From positions 2,976,001-3,040,000 of the forward strand of contig NZ_LGRO01000001.1 of assembly GCF_001280565.1 (NCBI RefSeq): a stretch of DNA of 64,000 bases, written 5' to 3'. The DNA is from Sulfobacillus thermosulfidooxidans. GTDB taxonomy: Bacteria > Bacillota > Sulfobacillia > Sulfobacillales > Sulfobacillaceae. Below are positions 42,148 through 49,355 of the stretch, piece by piece; within the stretch, counting starts at the first letter, position 1, and each line of letters opens with the position of its first letter. Both the position numbers and the translations under genes were made by a program. The notes beneath the pieces are model-generated. The model was not told the DNA's origin, did no database searches, and was given only the letters and a program-made list of their open reading frames with translations.

Positions 42148-42390
42148 GTCATAAGGCGGTGTGAAAGGTCTTAGAAAAAAGTTTGCGATTTGCTTACAAG
42201 TTGTCAGGCAAGGGATCAAAGAAATATAGATATTTTACCTCCATGATGTGATTTGGTTTGAACTTCTCGGTACATAGGACGGCCATTAAAGAAAAACGAT
42301 ATGGGATTCGAGGAAAGTAAATATTGTCGAGAGGACTAGGAGTAACAGGCAAAAATAATTTACGAAGAAAGTTATTTAATAAAATGTTCG

Positions 42391-42399
42391 TGATATAAT
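42391..42399 (+). promoter_or_regulatory. Extended -10 promoter (TGaTATAAT) of the lipoyl cluster
   Basis: TG-A-TATAAT with TATAAT at 42394-42399, 47 nt before the ATG of the first ligase. The -35 region (GTTATT around 42371) is poor, which fits an extended -10 promoter. Confidence 0.55.
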
Positions 42400-42446
42400 T
42401 TAAACTTGAATACAATAAATTGAATGACAATTAGCGGGGTGAGTGA

Positions 42447-43424
42447 ATGCTGCCACTGTATCTGGCTGGCGATGTGAACTGGCTAATGAGTCAAGCATTG
42501 TATCATGGTTTACCCGTTTTACATGAGGAAGGCATTATTCTGTGTTGGCCTAAAGAGCCCTATGTGTCCCTTGGCTGTCATCAAGACTGGGATGACTTCG
42601 ACGAAAGCGCTTCCGTTCCTGTTGTGCGACGACGGGTGGGTGGCTCTCTCGTTTATCTCGATAATCACCAAGTATTTTTTCAAATTATCCTCGATCCCTC
42701 GAAACATCCCCGCTTAAAAACTCCCGATCAGTGGTATCGCTTTGCCCTCACTCCGGTGATTGCCTGTCTTAGGAATCTAGGATTTACCGCACATTTTAAG
42801 CCGCCAGCCGACATCTTAGTACAGAACCGCAAAATATCGGGCAATGCCGGCGGACAAATCGAGGATAGTGTGGTCATTGTGGGCAATGTGTTGTTGAGGT
42901 TTTCCCTTCAAATGATGGCCCGTGTGCGCAAAGGCTCTCTCCAATTCAAGCAAGCCTTTGCGGATGCGATGAGCCGGCATTTGGTGACATTAGAAGACTT
43001 GATGGGAGGGAGATTATGGACACCTGAGGAAGTGATGTCATTATTGGCCAAATCTTTTGCGGCCAATATGGATGCACATATCACAGATATTCCGTGGGAA
43101 CGTTGGCGACCGGTACTTGAGGAGGTCGGTTCCCAACTTATCACACCACAGTGGTTACACGCTCCTGGTTATCGTCCCCCTTATCATCAAGTGAAAGTAC
43201 GCGAAGGCGTTTATTTAAGACAGCCGCGACAAAGTCGTCTCCCTGACGTAATTGCCGAAGTGGATACGGAGAAGAAATTATTAACGGCACTCTGGAATAG
43301 TCCCGTTGATATACCCTTGCCCTTAACGTCAGAATCTCTTTTTACCGAAGTTCCCCAAGGGCCGTTTCGTGATGTTCTGTTAGAGTTAATGGACGTTCCG
43401 ATTAAAGATTCGTTGTTGTCTTAA
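42447..43424 (+). CDS. Lipoate-protein ligase A family protein (first paralogue)
   Basis: 325-aa BPL/LplA-fold enzyme that activates lipoate or octanoate as an adenylate and transfers it to a carrier lysine. VVRRRVGGSLVYLDNHQVFFQ (from about residue 59) is the substrate-binding RRxxGG motif, here with Ser as the third small residue. The catalytic Lys lies in NRKISGNAGGQ (about residue 128). A C-terminal accessory domain of about 100 residues is present. It is the first gene of a rightward cluster with a lipoyl-carrier protein, a second ligase and LipS1/LipS2. It may be one of the sLpl(AB)-type ligases linked to sulfur oxidation. Lipoate or octanoate preference is not determinable. Confidence 0.87.
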   Translation: MLPLYLAGDVNWLMSQALYHGLPVLHEEGIILCWPKEPYVSLGCHQDWDDFDESASVPVVRRRVGGSLVYLDNHQVFFQIILDPSKHPRLKTPDQWYRFALTPVIACLRNLGFTAHFKPPADILVQNRKISGNAGGQIEDSVVIVGNVLLRFSLQMMARVRKGSLQFKQAFADAMSRHLVTLEDLMGGRLWTPEEVMSLLAKSFAANMDAHITDIPWERWRPVLEEVGSQLITPQWLHAPGYRPPYHQVKVREGVYLRQPRQSRLPDVIAEVDTEKKLLTALWNSPVDIPLPLTSESLFTEVPQGPFRDVLLELMDVPIKDSLLS

Positions 43425-43558
43425 TTTTTGGACTCTGATGAACCTCAAAGGTTCTATTAATCATTGGGTCCAGTTTATAAGTTGGGTTGATTATCACGGT
43501 CCTGGTCTCAGGGCCGATGACATGATTAAACCTCAAACATTAAGGGGAGGAAATGAGG

Positions 43559-43978
43559 ATGGCTACAGAACCTATTCATCGCTGGAAAGTATTAGCGGAC
43601 CGGTTATATGATGCCCGTCATCAGTGGGTACAAAAAGATGATGTGTTGTGGACTATGGGGATTACCGATTACACACAAGACACGGCGGGTGACATTTTGT
43701 ATGTTTCTTTGCCCGAACCCGGAACCGTGTTAGAACAGGGACAGCCCTTTGGCAGTCTCGAATCGGGTAAGTGGGTTGGACAACTTTATGCACCGTTCGA
43801 TGGGGTCGTGATCGCCGCTAATGATTTGGTACGGGATAATCCGCAATTATTAAATCAAGACCCATATGGTCGGGGATGGCTCATTAAGGCACGGGCCGAG
43901 AATAACGATGAGGCGGTAAAGGATTTGCTTACCGACACCGATTACCGGCAGTTACTGGATGAATTGGATGAACGCTGA
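43559..43978 (+). CDS. GcvH/LbpA-like lipoyl carrier protein
   Basis: 139 aa from ATG 43559 (GGAGG 8 nt upstream; ATG 43553 is too close). It is a glycine-cleavage-H-type barrel: WVQKDDVLWTMGITDYTQD, DILYVSLPEPG and GSLESGKW with the lipoylated Lys71, then LYAPFDGVV. No gcvT or gcvP is nearby. Sitting between two lipoate ligases and before lipS1/lipS2, it is more likely a lipoate-binding protein such as LbpA of the sHdr sulfur-oxidation pathway or a dedicated assembly carrier than a glycine-cleavage subunit. That is inference from context. It abuts the next ligase (1-nt overlap). Confidence 0.88.
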   Translation: MATEPIHRWKVLADRLYDARHQWVQKDDVLWTMGITDYTQDTAGDILYVSLPEPGTVLEQGQPFGSLESGKWVGQLYAPFDGVVIAANDLVRDNPQLLNQDPYGRGWLIKARAENNDEAVKDLLTDTDYRQLLDELDER

Positions 43979-45057
43979 TGGAACAATGGCGATTATTGGA
44001 CCCGGGACCGATGCCAGCATGGAAACAAATGGCGCTCGACAAAGTCGTCATTGAAGCTAGAGCACAGGATATTGTTCCGAATACCCTGAGATTTATGGAA
44101 TTTTCTCCGCATACCGCGTTAGTGGGCTATCATCAGGCCATAGATTTGGAAATTAACCGTCACGAGGCGCAATTATTGGGTGTGGACATTAACCGGCGCA
44201 TAACCGGTGGCGGTGCCATCTATATGGATGAACAGCAGTTGGGTTGGGAATTATGTGTCAAATTTGACGAAGGCAAGCGAATTCGTCCTGAAACATTGTA
44301 TCCCAAACTGGCGCAAGTGGTTATTGAATCTTTACGTTCATGGGGCATTACCGCCAAGTTTCGCCCGGTTAATGATGTGGAGATAGACGGGCGTAAGATT
44401 TCAGGCACAGGGGGTGCAGATTATCACGGCGCTGTAATTTATCAAGGAACCTTGTTGCTCGATTTCAATGTTGAGACCATGATCCGGGTATTACGGCTTC
44501 CTATCGAGAAACTGACCGATAAGGTGATTGATTCCTTTCAAAAACGTCTGGTGACCATGCGAGAGATACTGGGTTATGTTCCCGCCATGAATGATGTCAA
44601 AAGAAGTGTGGAAGAGGCACTAATGAAGGTATTGGATGTCAATTTGACTCGTTCAGAACTCACGGAGGAAGAACAACGGAAGTGGGAACATCTTGCCCCT
44701 TCATACCGTCAAGAGAAATGGATAGATTTACGGAAGGTTCCCCAATTTGCTGATTATCCGCTCCATACTCTAACGCATAAGGCGCCGGGAGGATTGATTC
44801 GTTGTTTGATTCAGACCGATCAGGATATCAAGCATATTAAAAAAGCTTTTATTACTGGGGACTTTTTTGTTTATCCTGAGCGGGCGGTACTGGATTTAGA
44901 GGCTGCGTTAAAGGATGCTCCGCTACAGATGTCGGTATTATCGGCCATTCTCCATGCTCATTATCACCAGGGGTACAACTATATGGGTGTGAGTGTTACC
45001 GACTGGTTAACCGTTTTATCTCCATTATGCGACCAAAATCAGGAGGGATCGTTATGA
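43978..45057 (+). CDS. Lipoate-protein ligase A family protein (second paralogue)
   Basis: 359 aa, same fold as the ligase at 42447 but clearly diverged. It has the full triglycine motif in NRRITGGGAIYMDEQQLGWEL (from about residue 63) and the catalytic Lys in GRKISGTGGADYHG (about residue 140). The C-terminal ~100 residues form an LplB-like accessory domain. It begins at the last base of the carrier gene's stop codon, and its own stop overlaps lipS1 by 4 nt, so carrier, ligase and sulfur-insertion enzyme are translated as one unit. It is probably the ligase acting on the adjacent carrier protein. Confidence 0.88.
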   Translation: MEQWRLLDPGPMPAWKQMALDKVVIEARAQDIVPNTLRFMEFSPHTALVGYHQAIDLEINRHEAQLLGVDINRRITGGGAIYMDEQQLGWELCVKFDEGKRIRPETLYPKLAQVVIESLRSWGITAKFRPVNDVEIDGRKISGTGGADYHGAVIYQGTLLLDFNVETMIRVLRLPIEKLTDKVIDSFQKRLVTMREILGYVPAMNDVKRSVEEALMKVLDVNLTRSELTEEEQRKWEHLAPSYRQEKWIDLRKVPQFADYPLHTLTHKAPGGLIRCLIQTDQDIKHIKKAFITGDFFVYPERAVLDLEAALKDAPLQMSVLSAILHAHYHQGYNYMGVSVTDWLTVLSPLCDQNQEGSL

Positions 45058-46235
45058 ATCCGGAGAAAATAATTTCCGAATCGATTGAATTACGCCCGCT
45101 GCAAGACGATGACCGGGAAAGCCCGGAATATGTTATGACGTCGTTGGCGGGCGCCATTACATTAGGGTTTGAAAAAGGAAAATTTGCCCGGGAAGAAACG
45201 GTGTTACGCGGTCTCAATATTCTCATGACCTACAAAGAAAACTGTGTGGCTAATTGTTCGTATTGTGGAGTGTCTCGCGAACGGCGTGTACCCAGAGAAG
45301 AGACCACATTTATTCGGGTTAAATGGCCGATTATTCCCGTCGAAGAATTGATCGAACGCAGTATTCAGGTCCCTCATCAAATGCGGCGGTTATGCGTGGG
45401 CATGTTAGCCAACCGCCAATCTTTAGATCATTCCATACAAATTATTCGCCAATTTCATGAACGGACCCCGTTATTAATTTCGGGATTAATCACCGCTTCG
45501 TTAATTAAAAAACGCGCAGATCTCGAAAGAATTCGCGATGCCGGTGCCGACCGGGTCGATATTGCCATTGATGCTGCGACCCCGGAATTATTTGAAAAAC
45601 ACCGGGGACGGCCGGTGAAAGGACCTCACCGCTGGGATCACTTTTGGTGGGTGACTGAAGAGGCTACTAAAGTATTTGAACCCGGAGCGGTGGGCATTCA
45701 TTTAGTCGCAGGGCTGGGAGAAACCGAAAAAGAGTTGTTGGAGGCTTGTCAAAAAGCTCAAGATATGAACGTGGTGACGCACCTATTTTCTTTTAATCCT
45801 GAGCCATCGACGTTACTGGGTGATCATCCTCAGCCGCCTATGGGGCATTACCGTCGTTGTCAGTTGGGCCGATATTTAATTAATGAATTAGGCATTCACC
45901 TCCATCATTTTCGCTTTAATGCCATGGGCCAGGTCGTCGACTTTGGACTAGAATCCTCAGTGTTAGAGAAAATTGTTGAGTCAGGCCGTCCTTTTATGAC
46001 TTCAGGATGTCCCGATGAACATGGGGAAACGGCATGTAACCGTCCTTATGGTAATGGCCGGCCCAGTGAAAAAATCCGCAATTTTGCTTTTTCCCCGACA
46101 TCTCAAGACATTGAAGATATTCGCCAGCAATTGTGGGCAGATTTGGCAGAAGATGCTCAAACACTCAGCCAGGAAAAAGAAGGTATGAGCGTGGAAGCAT
46201 GGGAGGGAGGGAACTTCGCTGAACTGGGAAAATGA
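45054..46235 (+). CDS. lipS1: Radical-SAM lipoyl synthase component LipS1
   Basis: 393-aa radical SAM enzyme. The [4Fe-4S] motif CVANCSYC has Cys64, Cys68 and Cys71. GITGFEKGK-like lead-in, SGLITASLIKK, AGADRVDIAIDAATPE, and GLGETEKELLEACQKAQ follow the BATS/biotin-synthase-like barrel. The C-terminus has further cysteines (SGCPDEHGETACNRPYGNG) typical of the LipS1 group. LipS1 and LipS2 together insert the two sulfurs of lipoate at C6 and C8, replacing the classical LipA; this is known from Thermococcus. It starts at ATG 45054, overlapping the ligase by 4 nt, with AGGAGGG 6 nt upstream. Confidence 0.87.
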   Translation: MNPEKIISESIELRPLQDDDRESPEYVMTSLAGAITLGFEKGKFAREETVLRGLNILMTYKENCVANCSYCGVSRERRVPREETTFIRVKWPIIPVEELIERSIQVPHQMRRLCVGMLANRQSLDHSIQIIRQFHERTPLLISGLITASLIKKRADLERIRDAGADRVDIAIDAATPELFEKHRGRPVKGPHRWDHFWWVTEEATKVFEPGAVGIHLVAGLGETEKELLEACQKAQDMNVVTHLFSFNPEPSTLLGDHPQPPMGHYRRCQLGRYLINELGIHLHHFRFNAMGQVVDFGLESSVLEKIVESGRPFMTSGCPDEHGETACNRPYGNGRPSEKIRNFAFSPTSQDIEDIRQQLWADLAEDAQTLSQEKEGMSVEAWEGGNFAELGK

Positions 46236-47172
46236 ACCGTTAGATGAGTTAATTCACGAAGCCGCGCGTTTGTCCCGGCAACATTTTCTCCCAACACTGG
46301 TTGTCTCCGCTCCCAGTCAAAAGCATTATGACACCGGTATCTACCAAAATCAGCGCAAAACGTTTATGACGCTGAGCGTGACGGGGCAACATTGTGCCTT
46401 GATGTGTGAACATTGCGGGACAAAGGTTCTGGAAACGATGGCGGTCGCCAATAGCCCCGCCCGGTTTCAAAGGGTGGCCGACAACCTGCTGCTGCAAGGA
46501 GCCGAAGGGGTCTTGGTGAGTGGAGGATGTTTAGATGATGGATCGGTTCCTTTGGAACGGTTTGTGGATGACATTGCTCGCTTAAAATCGCAAGGATTAA
46601 CGGTGCTGGTGCACACGGGCCTCGTCAAAAGATCCGTAGCGCGGGCATTAAAAGAGGCTGGGGTGGATCAGATTCTTTTGGATATTATTGGAGATGATGA
46701 GACCATTGCACAGGTCTATCATCTCGATAAAACCACGGAAGCGTACCGCGAGTCTTTAGCGATATTGCGCCAAGAAGGGTTAAAGGCGATCCCCCATGTC
46801 ATTGTCGGTCTTCATTTTGGGCAGTTGCGCGGGGAATTTCATGCTCTTGAAATGATTCGGGATGAGGGCTGTGAGCAGCTGGTGATTGTGGCTTTAATGC
46901 CGTTGCCAGGCACCCATATGGCTACAGTTCCCCTGACCTCAGGCGAGGATGTTGGACGGGTGCTCGCCAGCGCCAGAATCATGATGCCTAATACGCCCAT
47001 TTCTTTAGGGTGTGCTAAACCGGCTGGTCCAACAAAGAAACAGATGGAATATTATGCGGTGGACGTGGGCGTCCAAAGCATCGCTTATCCCTTGCCAGAC
47101 ACGATTCGCTATGCCGAAGAGCAGGGATATGACATTCACTATCACGAAAAATGTTGTTCGTTGTTAGCATAA
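46219..47172 (+). CDS. lipS2: Radical-SAM lipoyl synthase component LipS2 (probable CTG start)
   Basis: Partner of LipS1; radical SAM motif CALMCEHC (Cys59, Cys63, Cys66), GAEGVLVSGGCLDDG, VGLHFGQLRGEFHAL and a cysteine-rich tail ending EKCCSLLA. The simplest canonical start is TTG 46270, but it has no ribosome site. An in-frame CTG at 46219 has GGAGGGAGG 8 nt upstream and adds LNWENEPLDELIHEAAR, which looks like a genuine helical N-terminus. I therefore favour a CTG start (317 aa), overlapping lipS1 by 17 nt. A strong terminator follows the gene. Confidence 0.85.
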   Translation: MNWENEPLDELIHEAARLSRQHFLPTLVVSAPSQKHYDTGIYQNQRKTFMTLSVTGQHCALMCEHCGTKVLETMAVANSPARFQRVADNLLLQGAEGVLVSGGCLDDGSVPLERFVDDIARLKSQGLTVLVHTGLVKRSVARALKEAGVDQILLDIIGDDETIAQVYHLDKTTEAYRESLAILRQEGLKAIPHVIVGLHFGQLRGEFHALEMIRDEGCEQLVIVALMPLPGTHMATVPLTSGEDVGRVLASARIMMPNTPISLGCAKPAGPTKKQMEYYAVDVGVQSIAYPLPDTIRYAEEQGYDIHYHEKCCSLLA

Positions 47173-47203
47173 GAAAGTCGTCAATAGTCGTCGGTGTAAA
47201 GAA

Positions 47204-47245
47204 GGGGCCCTGGATGGTGATTTATTAACCATCTGGGGGCTCTTT
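47204..47245 (+). terminator. Rho-independent terminator of the lipoyl cluster
   Basis: Long GC-rich stem (GGGGCCCTGGATGGT with ACCATCTGGGGGCTC, with one or two mismatches) and a 10-nt AT-rich loop, ending in CTCTTTTT. It closes the ligase-lipS2 transcription unit. Confidence 0.85.
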
Positions 47246-47351
47246 TTGCATGGGGAGGAGGGAACATTAGACCCAGTGGGGAAGGACCATTTGACCCATG
47301 AAGATAATCTTTAAGCCGGCTACACTCAAGTTAATAGAGGAGGGGATGATG

Positions 47352-47627
47352 ATGAAGTGGATGTTCCGGATTGCGGCGTCTTTGTTAGCCAGTATTGGAC
47401 TGGTATGGATGGTCATGATGGCGTTTCCTGATGTGAATTTTACGTTAGAGCAAGGTGCGGCGATTGTACTAACGCTGAGTTATATGATTTGGATCCTCAG
47501 TTTAATCACAACAGGCATGTATTGGGCATGGAAACCCGAAATGCGAAAAACATCAGTGGTGCCTATTCATAACGTCGTTGCATGGCCGATTTTACGGCAT
47601 GATACCAAAGGACCAAAAGCGTCATAA
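47352..47627 (+). CDS. Small two-helix membrane protein, unknown function
   Basis: 91 aa from the ATG at 47352, chosen because GAGGAGG stands at the right distance; two ATGs at 47346 and 47349 and a longer frame from 47298 are less suited. Two hydrophobic stretches (about residues 5-24 and 35-58) suggest a hairpin membrane protein with a short cytoplasmic tail. No family is recognised. It stands alone between the lipoyl cluster and the oxidase region. Confidence 0.55.
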   Translation: MKWMFRIAASLLASIGLVWMVMMAFPDVNFTLEQGAAIVLTLSYMIWILSLITTGMYWAWKPEMRKTSVVPIHNVVAWPILRHDTKGPKAS

Positions 47628-47651
47628 TTCATCTAACATATCAAAACGAAA

Positions 47652-47686
47652 AAAGTTCACAGATGAACAGGCACTCTGTGAACTTT
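47652..47686. terminator. Bidirectional terminator between the small membrane protein and hemerythrin-like gene
   Basis: AAAGTTCACAGA / TCTGTGAACTTT stem (47652-47663 and 47675-47686) with an 11-nt loop. The stem's A/T ends supply the U-tract on both strands. Confidence 0.8.
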
Positions 47687-47711
47687 GTAATGAGGAATTA
47701 GCTGTCACATC

Positions 47712-48173
47712 TCATAGGGAGCCGTCACATTTGGAGAGGACATGTTGTACTGAAGAATTCGTCGCGAGTTGGTGGTAATGGCGTTTAAGACATTCTAATT
47801 CATGTTCATGATGGGTATGAAGAAGTGTCGATAAAGCTTCTAACCGCATTAAGACGCGTGCAGAAACAACTCCATCGCGATCCAGAGTAAAACGGGCTTC
47901 ATCGACCCATGTTGCCATCAGTTCGTGGTCCCGGTGAAAGATTTTTAAACACGGGATTTCGTCAAACAAAAACGCTTCTTCAGTTTGTGCGTGGACTAAT
48001 TCCCGTTCTGTCCAAATATCTAAAAGAACCTCTGCAACTTCATAGGCACCGCTGGCATCATTGTTTTTTAAGAAATTACGCAGAAGTCGCATTCCAGCCT
48101 CAAGGTCAGCTGTGACCAGCATGTGCGAGGTAAGGTGTTCGTCAAAATTTTCGAGCCGATGAGTGTGTGGCAT
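47712..48173 (-). CDS. Hemerythrin-like (HHE) protein
   Basis: 153 aa, a helical bundle with histidines and acids spaced as in HHE hemerythrin domains: DEHLTSHM (about residues 11-18), HAQTEEAFLFDE (about 62-73), FHRDHELM and LHTHHEHELECLKRHYH. These could form a di-iron site for O2, NO or iron handling. It is not a perfect match to the canonical H-HxxxE-HxxxH-HxxxxD layout, so metal binding is inferred. The gene lies downstream of the quinol oxidase operon on the same strand, separated by a terminator. Confidence 0.68.
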   Translation of the reverse strand: MPHTHRLENFDEHLTSHMLVTADLEAGMRLLRNFLKNNDASGAYEVAEVLLDIWTERELVHAQTEEAFLFDEIPCLKIFHRDHELMATWVDEARFTLDRDGVVSARVLMRLEALSTLLHTHHEHELECLKRHYHQLATNSSVQHVLSKCDGSL

Positions 48174-48222
48174 GATTTGATGTCCTTTCCGGTCAAAGTC
48201 AAACCGGGTTAACGATTAAAGG

Positions 48223-48260
48223 GAAGCCTGGGATCTCAACGGGCGGAGATTCCAGGCTTC
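48223..48260. terminator. Terminator of the qox operon
   Basis: 15-nt arms GAAGCCTGGGATCTC / GAGATTCCAGGCTTC with one mismatch and an 8-nt loop. On the minus strand it is followed by CCTTTAAT. It sits just past the qoxD stop codon. Confidence 0.75.
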
Positions 48261-48271
48261 AGGCGAAGTGA

Positions 48272-48673
48272 TTAGGATACGCCGGATTTGAAGGTCATAA
48301 TCCAAATCGAGAAAATCACAATCCCTATTCCCATAAAAATCGCAAGAGCCAAAGTGACTATCTGCCAGGTTGAACCACGGCTTTCTCTTAAGTGCATGAA
48401 AATCCCTAATTGCAATGCCGCCTGTAATACCGCCAAGAACAAGATAAAGGATATCAAGAAGGCGGGGGGCAGCATGTGTTCAACCACTGCACCAAAGGCC
48501 AATGCCGTTAATACCAAAGAGGCAATATAGCCAAAGATTTGTTTCCATGGGAAGGTTTCTTCCTCAAAACGCGGGACAAGATAAACCGATTCGACTTCAT
48601 CTCCATGACCAGTCGGACCGTTGGGGGAGATGGCAATAACGTTATGTCGTTTTCGGTTATGTGAAATCGCCAT
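48272..48673 (-). CDS. qoxD: Quinol oxidase subunit IV
   Basis: Small membrane subunit (133 aa from ATG 48673, with AAAGGAG upstream) of the terminal oxidase. It has three helices (IFGYIASLVLTALAFGAVVE, AFLISFILFLAVLQAALQL, LALAIFMGIGIVIFSIWIM), as in CyoD/QoxD. The stretch FMHLRESRGSTWQ between helices 2 and 3 is the family loop. It is the last gene of the II-I-III-IV operon, 58 nt after qoxC. Confidence 0.87.
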   Translation of the reverse strand: MAISHNRKRHNVIAISPNGPTGHGDEVESVYLVPRFEEETFPWKQIFGYIASLVLTALAFGAVVEHMLPPAFLISFILFLAVLQAALQLGIFMHLRESRGSTWQIVTLALAIFMGIGIVIFSIWIMTFKSGVS

Positions 48674-48731
48674 GATATTGTCTCCTTTCATCGATTATGC
48701 ATCAGTAATCCGTAGGGCCAGATGGCGTTCA

Positions 48732-49355
48732 TTAGATGATCTTGCCACTTAAGTAGACCACGGTGAAAATGAAGACCCAGATAATGTCGAGAAAGTGCCA
48801 ATACAAGGCGAACATGTAGACTTTTCGCGTCGTAATGGTGGTCAAACCCCGTCCTAAAAGCTGAATAATCAGGGTGATGGCCCAAATAATACCGAAGCTC
48901 ACGTGTGAACCGTGAGTGCCCACTAATGTAAAGAAGGCGGAGAGGAACGCACTGTGATGCCAGGTATCGTGCAAGGCAATGTCGCCGAGAAATTCACTGA
49001 TTTCGGTGGCAACGAAGGCTGCGCCTAAAAGAATGGTAACCGCTAACCAAATGACAGTGCCTTTGAGGCGGTGATGACGCATTTCATACACTGCTAATCC
49101 ACAAGTAAAACTACTGGTTAATAAGGCAACCGTTTCAAACAAGACCGGACCTAGATGGAATAATTGGGCCGGGGTCGGCCCCGACATACCGACCCGCGAC
49201 TGATAGACAGCATACACCGCGAACAACGACGAGAAGAGGAGAAAGTCTGTGGCCAAAAAGGCCCAAAAGCCGAGAATCTTGAGACTTTCATGTTGATCAG
49301 TAAACTCCAGAGGGACTTGAGTATTTTGCAATTCGGGCTCTATAGGTACGTTCAT
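48732..49355 (-). CDS. qoxC: Quinol oxidase subunit III
   Basis: 207-aa, five-helix subunit III of heme-copper oxidases. Family blocks are KILGFWAFLATDFLLFSSLFAVY, TSSFTCGLAVYEMRH and the C-terminal LYWHFLDIIWVFIFTVVYL. The five-helix (short) form matches CyoC/QoxC rather than the seven-helix CoxC. It overlaps the end of qoxB by 4 nt, so subunits I and III are coupled. Confidence 0.92.
   Translation of the reverse strand: MNVPIEPELQNTQVPLEFTDQHESLKILGFWAFLATDFLLFSSLFAVYAVYQSRVGMSGPTPAQLFHLGPVLFETVALLTSSFTCGLAVYEMRHHRLKGTVIWLAVTILLGAAFVATEISEFLGDIALHDTWHHSAFLSAFFTLVGTHGSHVSFGIIWAITLIIQLLGRGLTTITTRKVYMFALYWHFLDIIWVFIFTVVYLSGKII

Larger units (their letters stand above)
41953..42446. other. Region between panD and the lipoyl cluster
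   Basis: 494 nt with no gene. It holds the panD terminator (42125-42147), then an AT-rich segment with the promoter of the lipoyl cluster (extended -10 at 42391-42399). A direct repeat TTGAATACAAT / TTGAATGACAAT surrounds the probable transcription start (about 42407-42431). Nothing else is recognised. Confidence 0.5.

Noticed and set aside
42150-42390. Riboswitch or tRNA-like structure upstream of the lipoyl cluster
   Set aside because: No conserved RNA motif recognised beyond the panD terminator and promoter.
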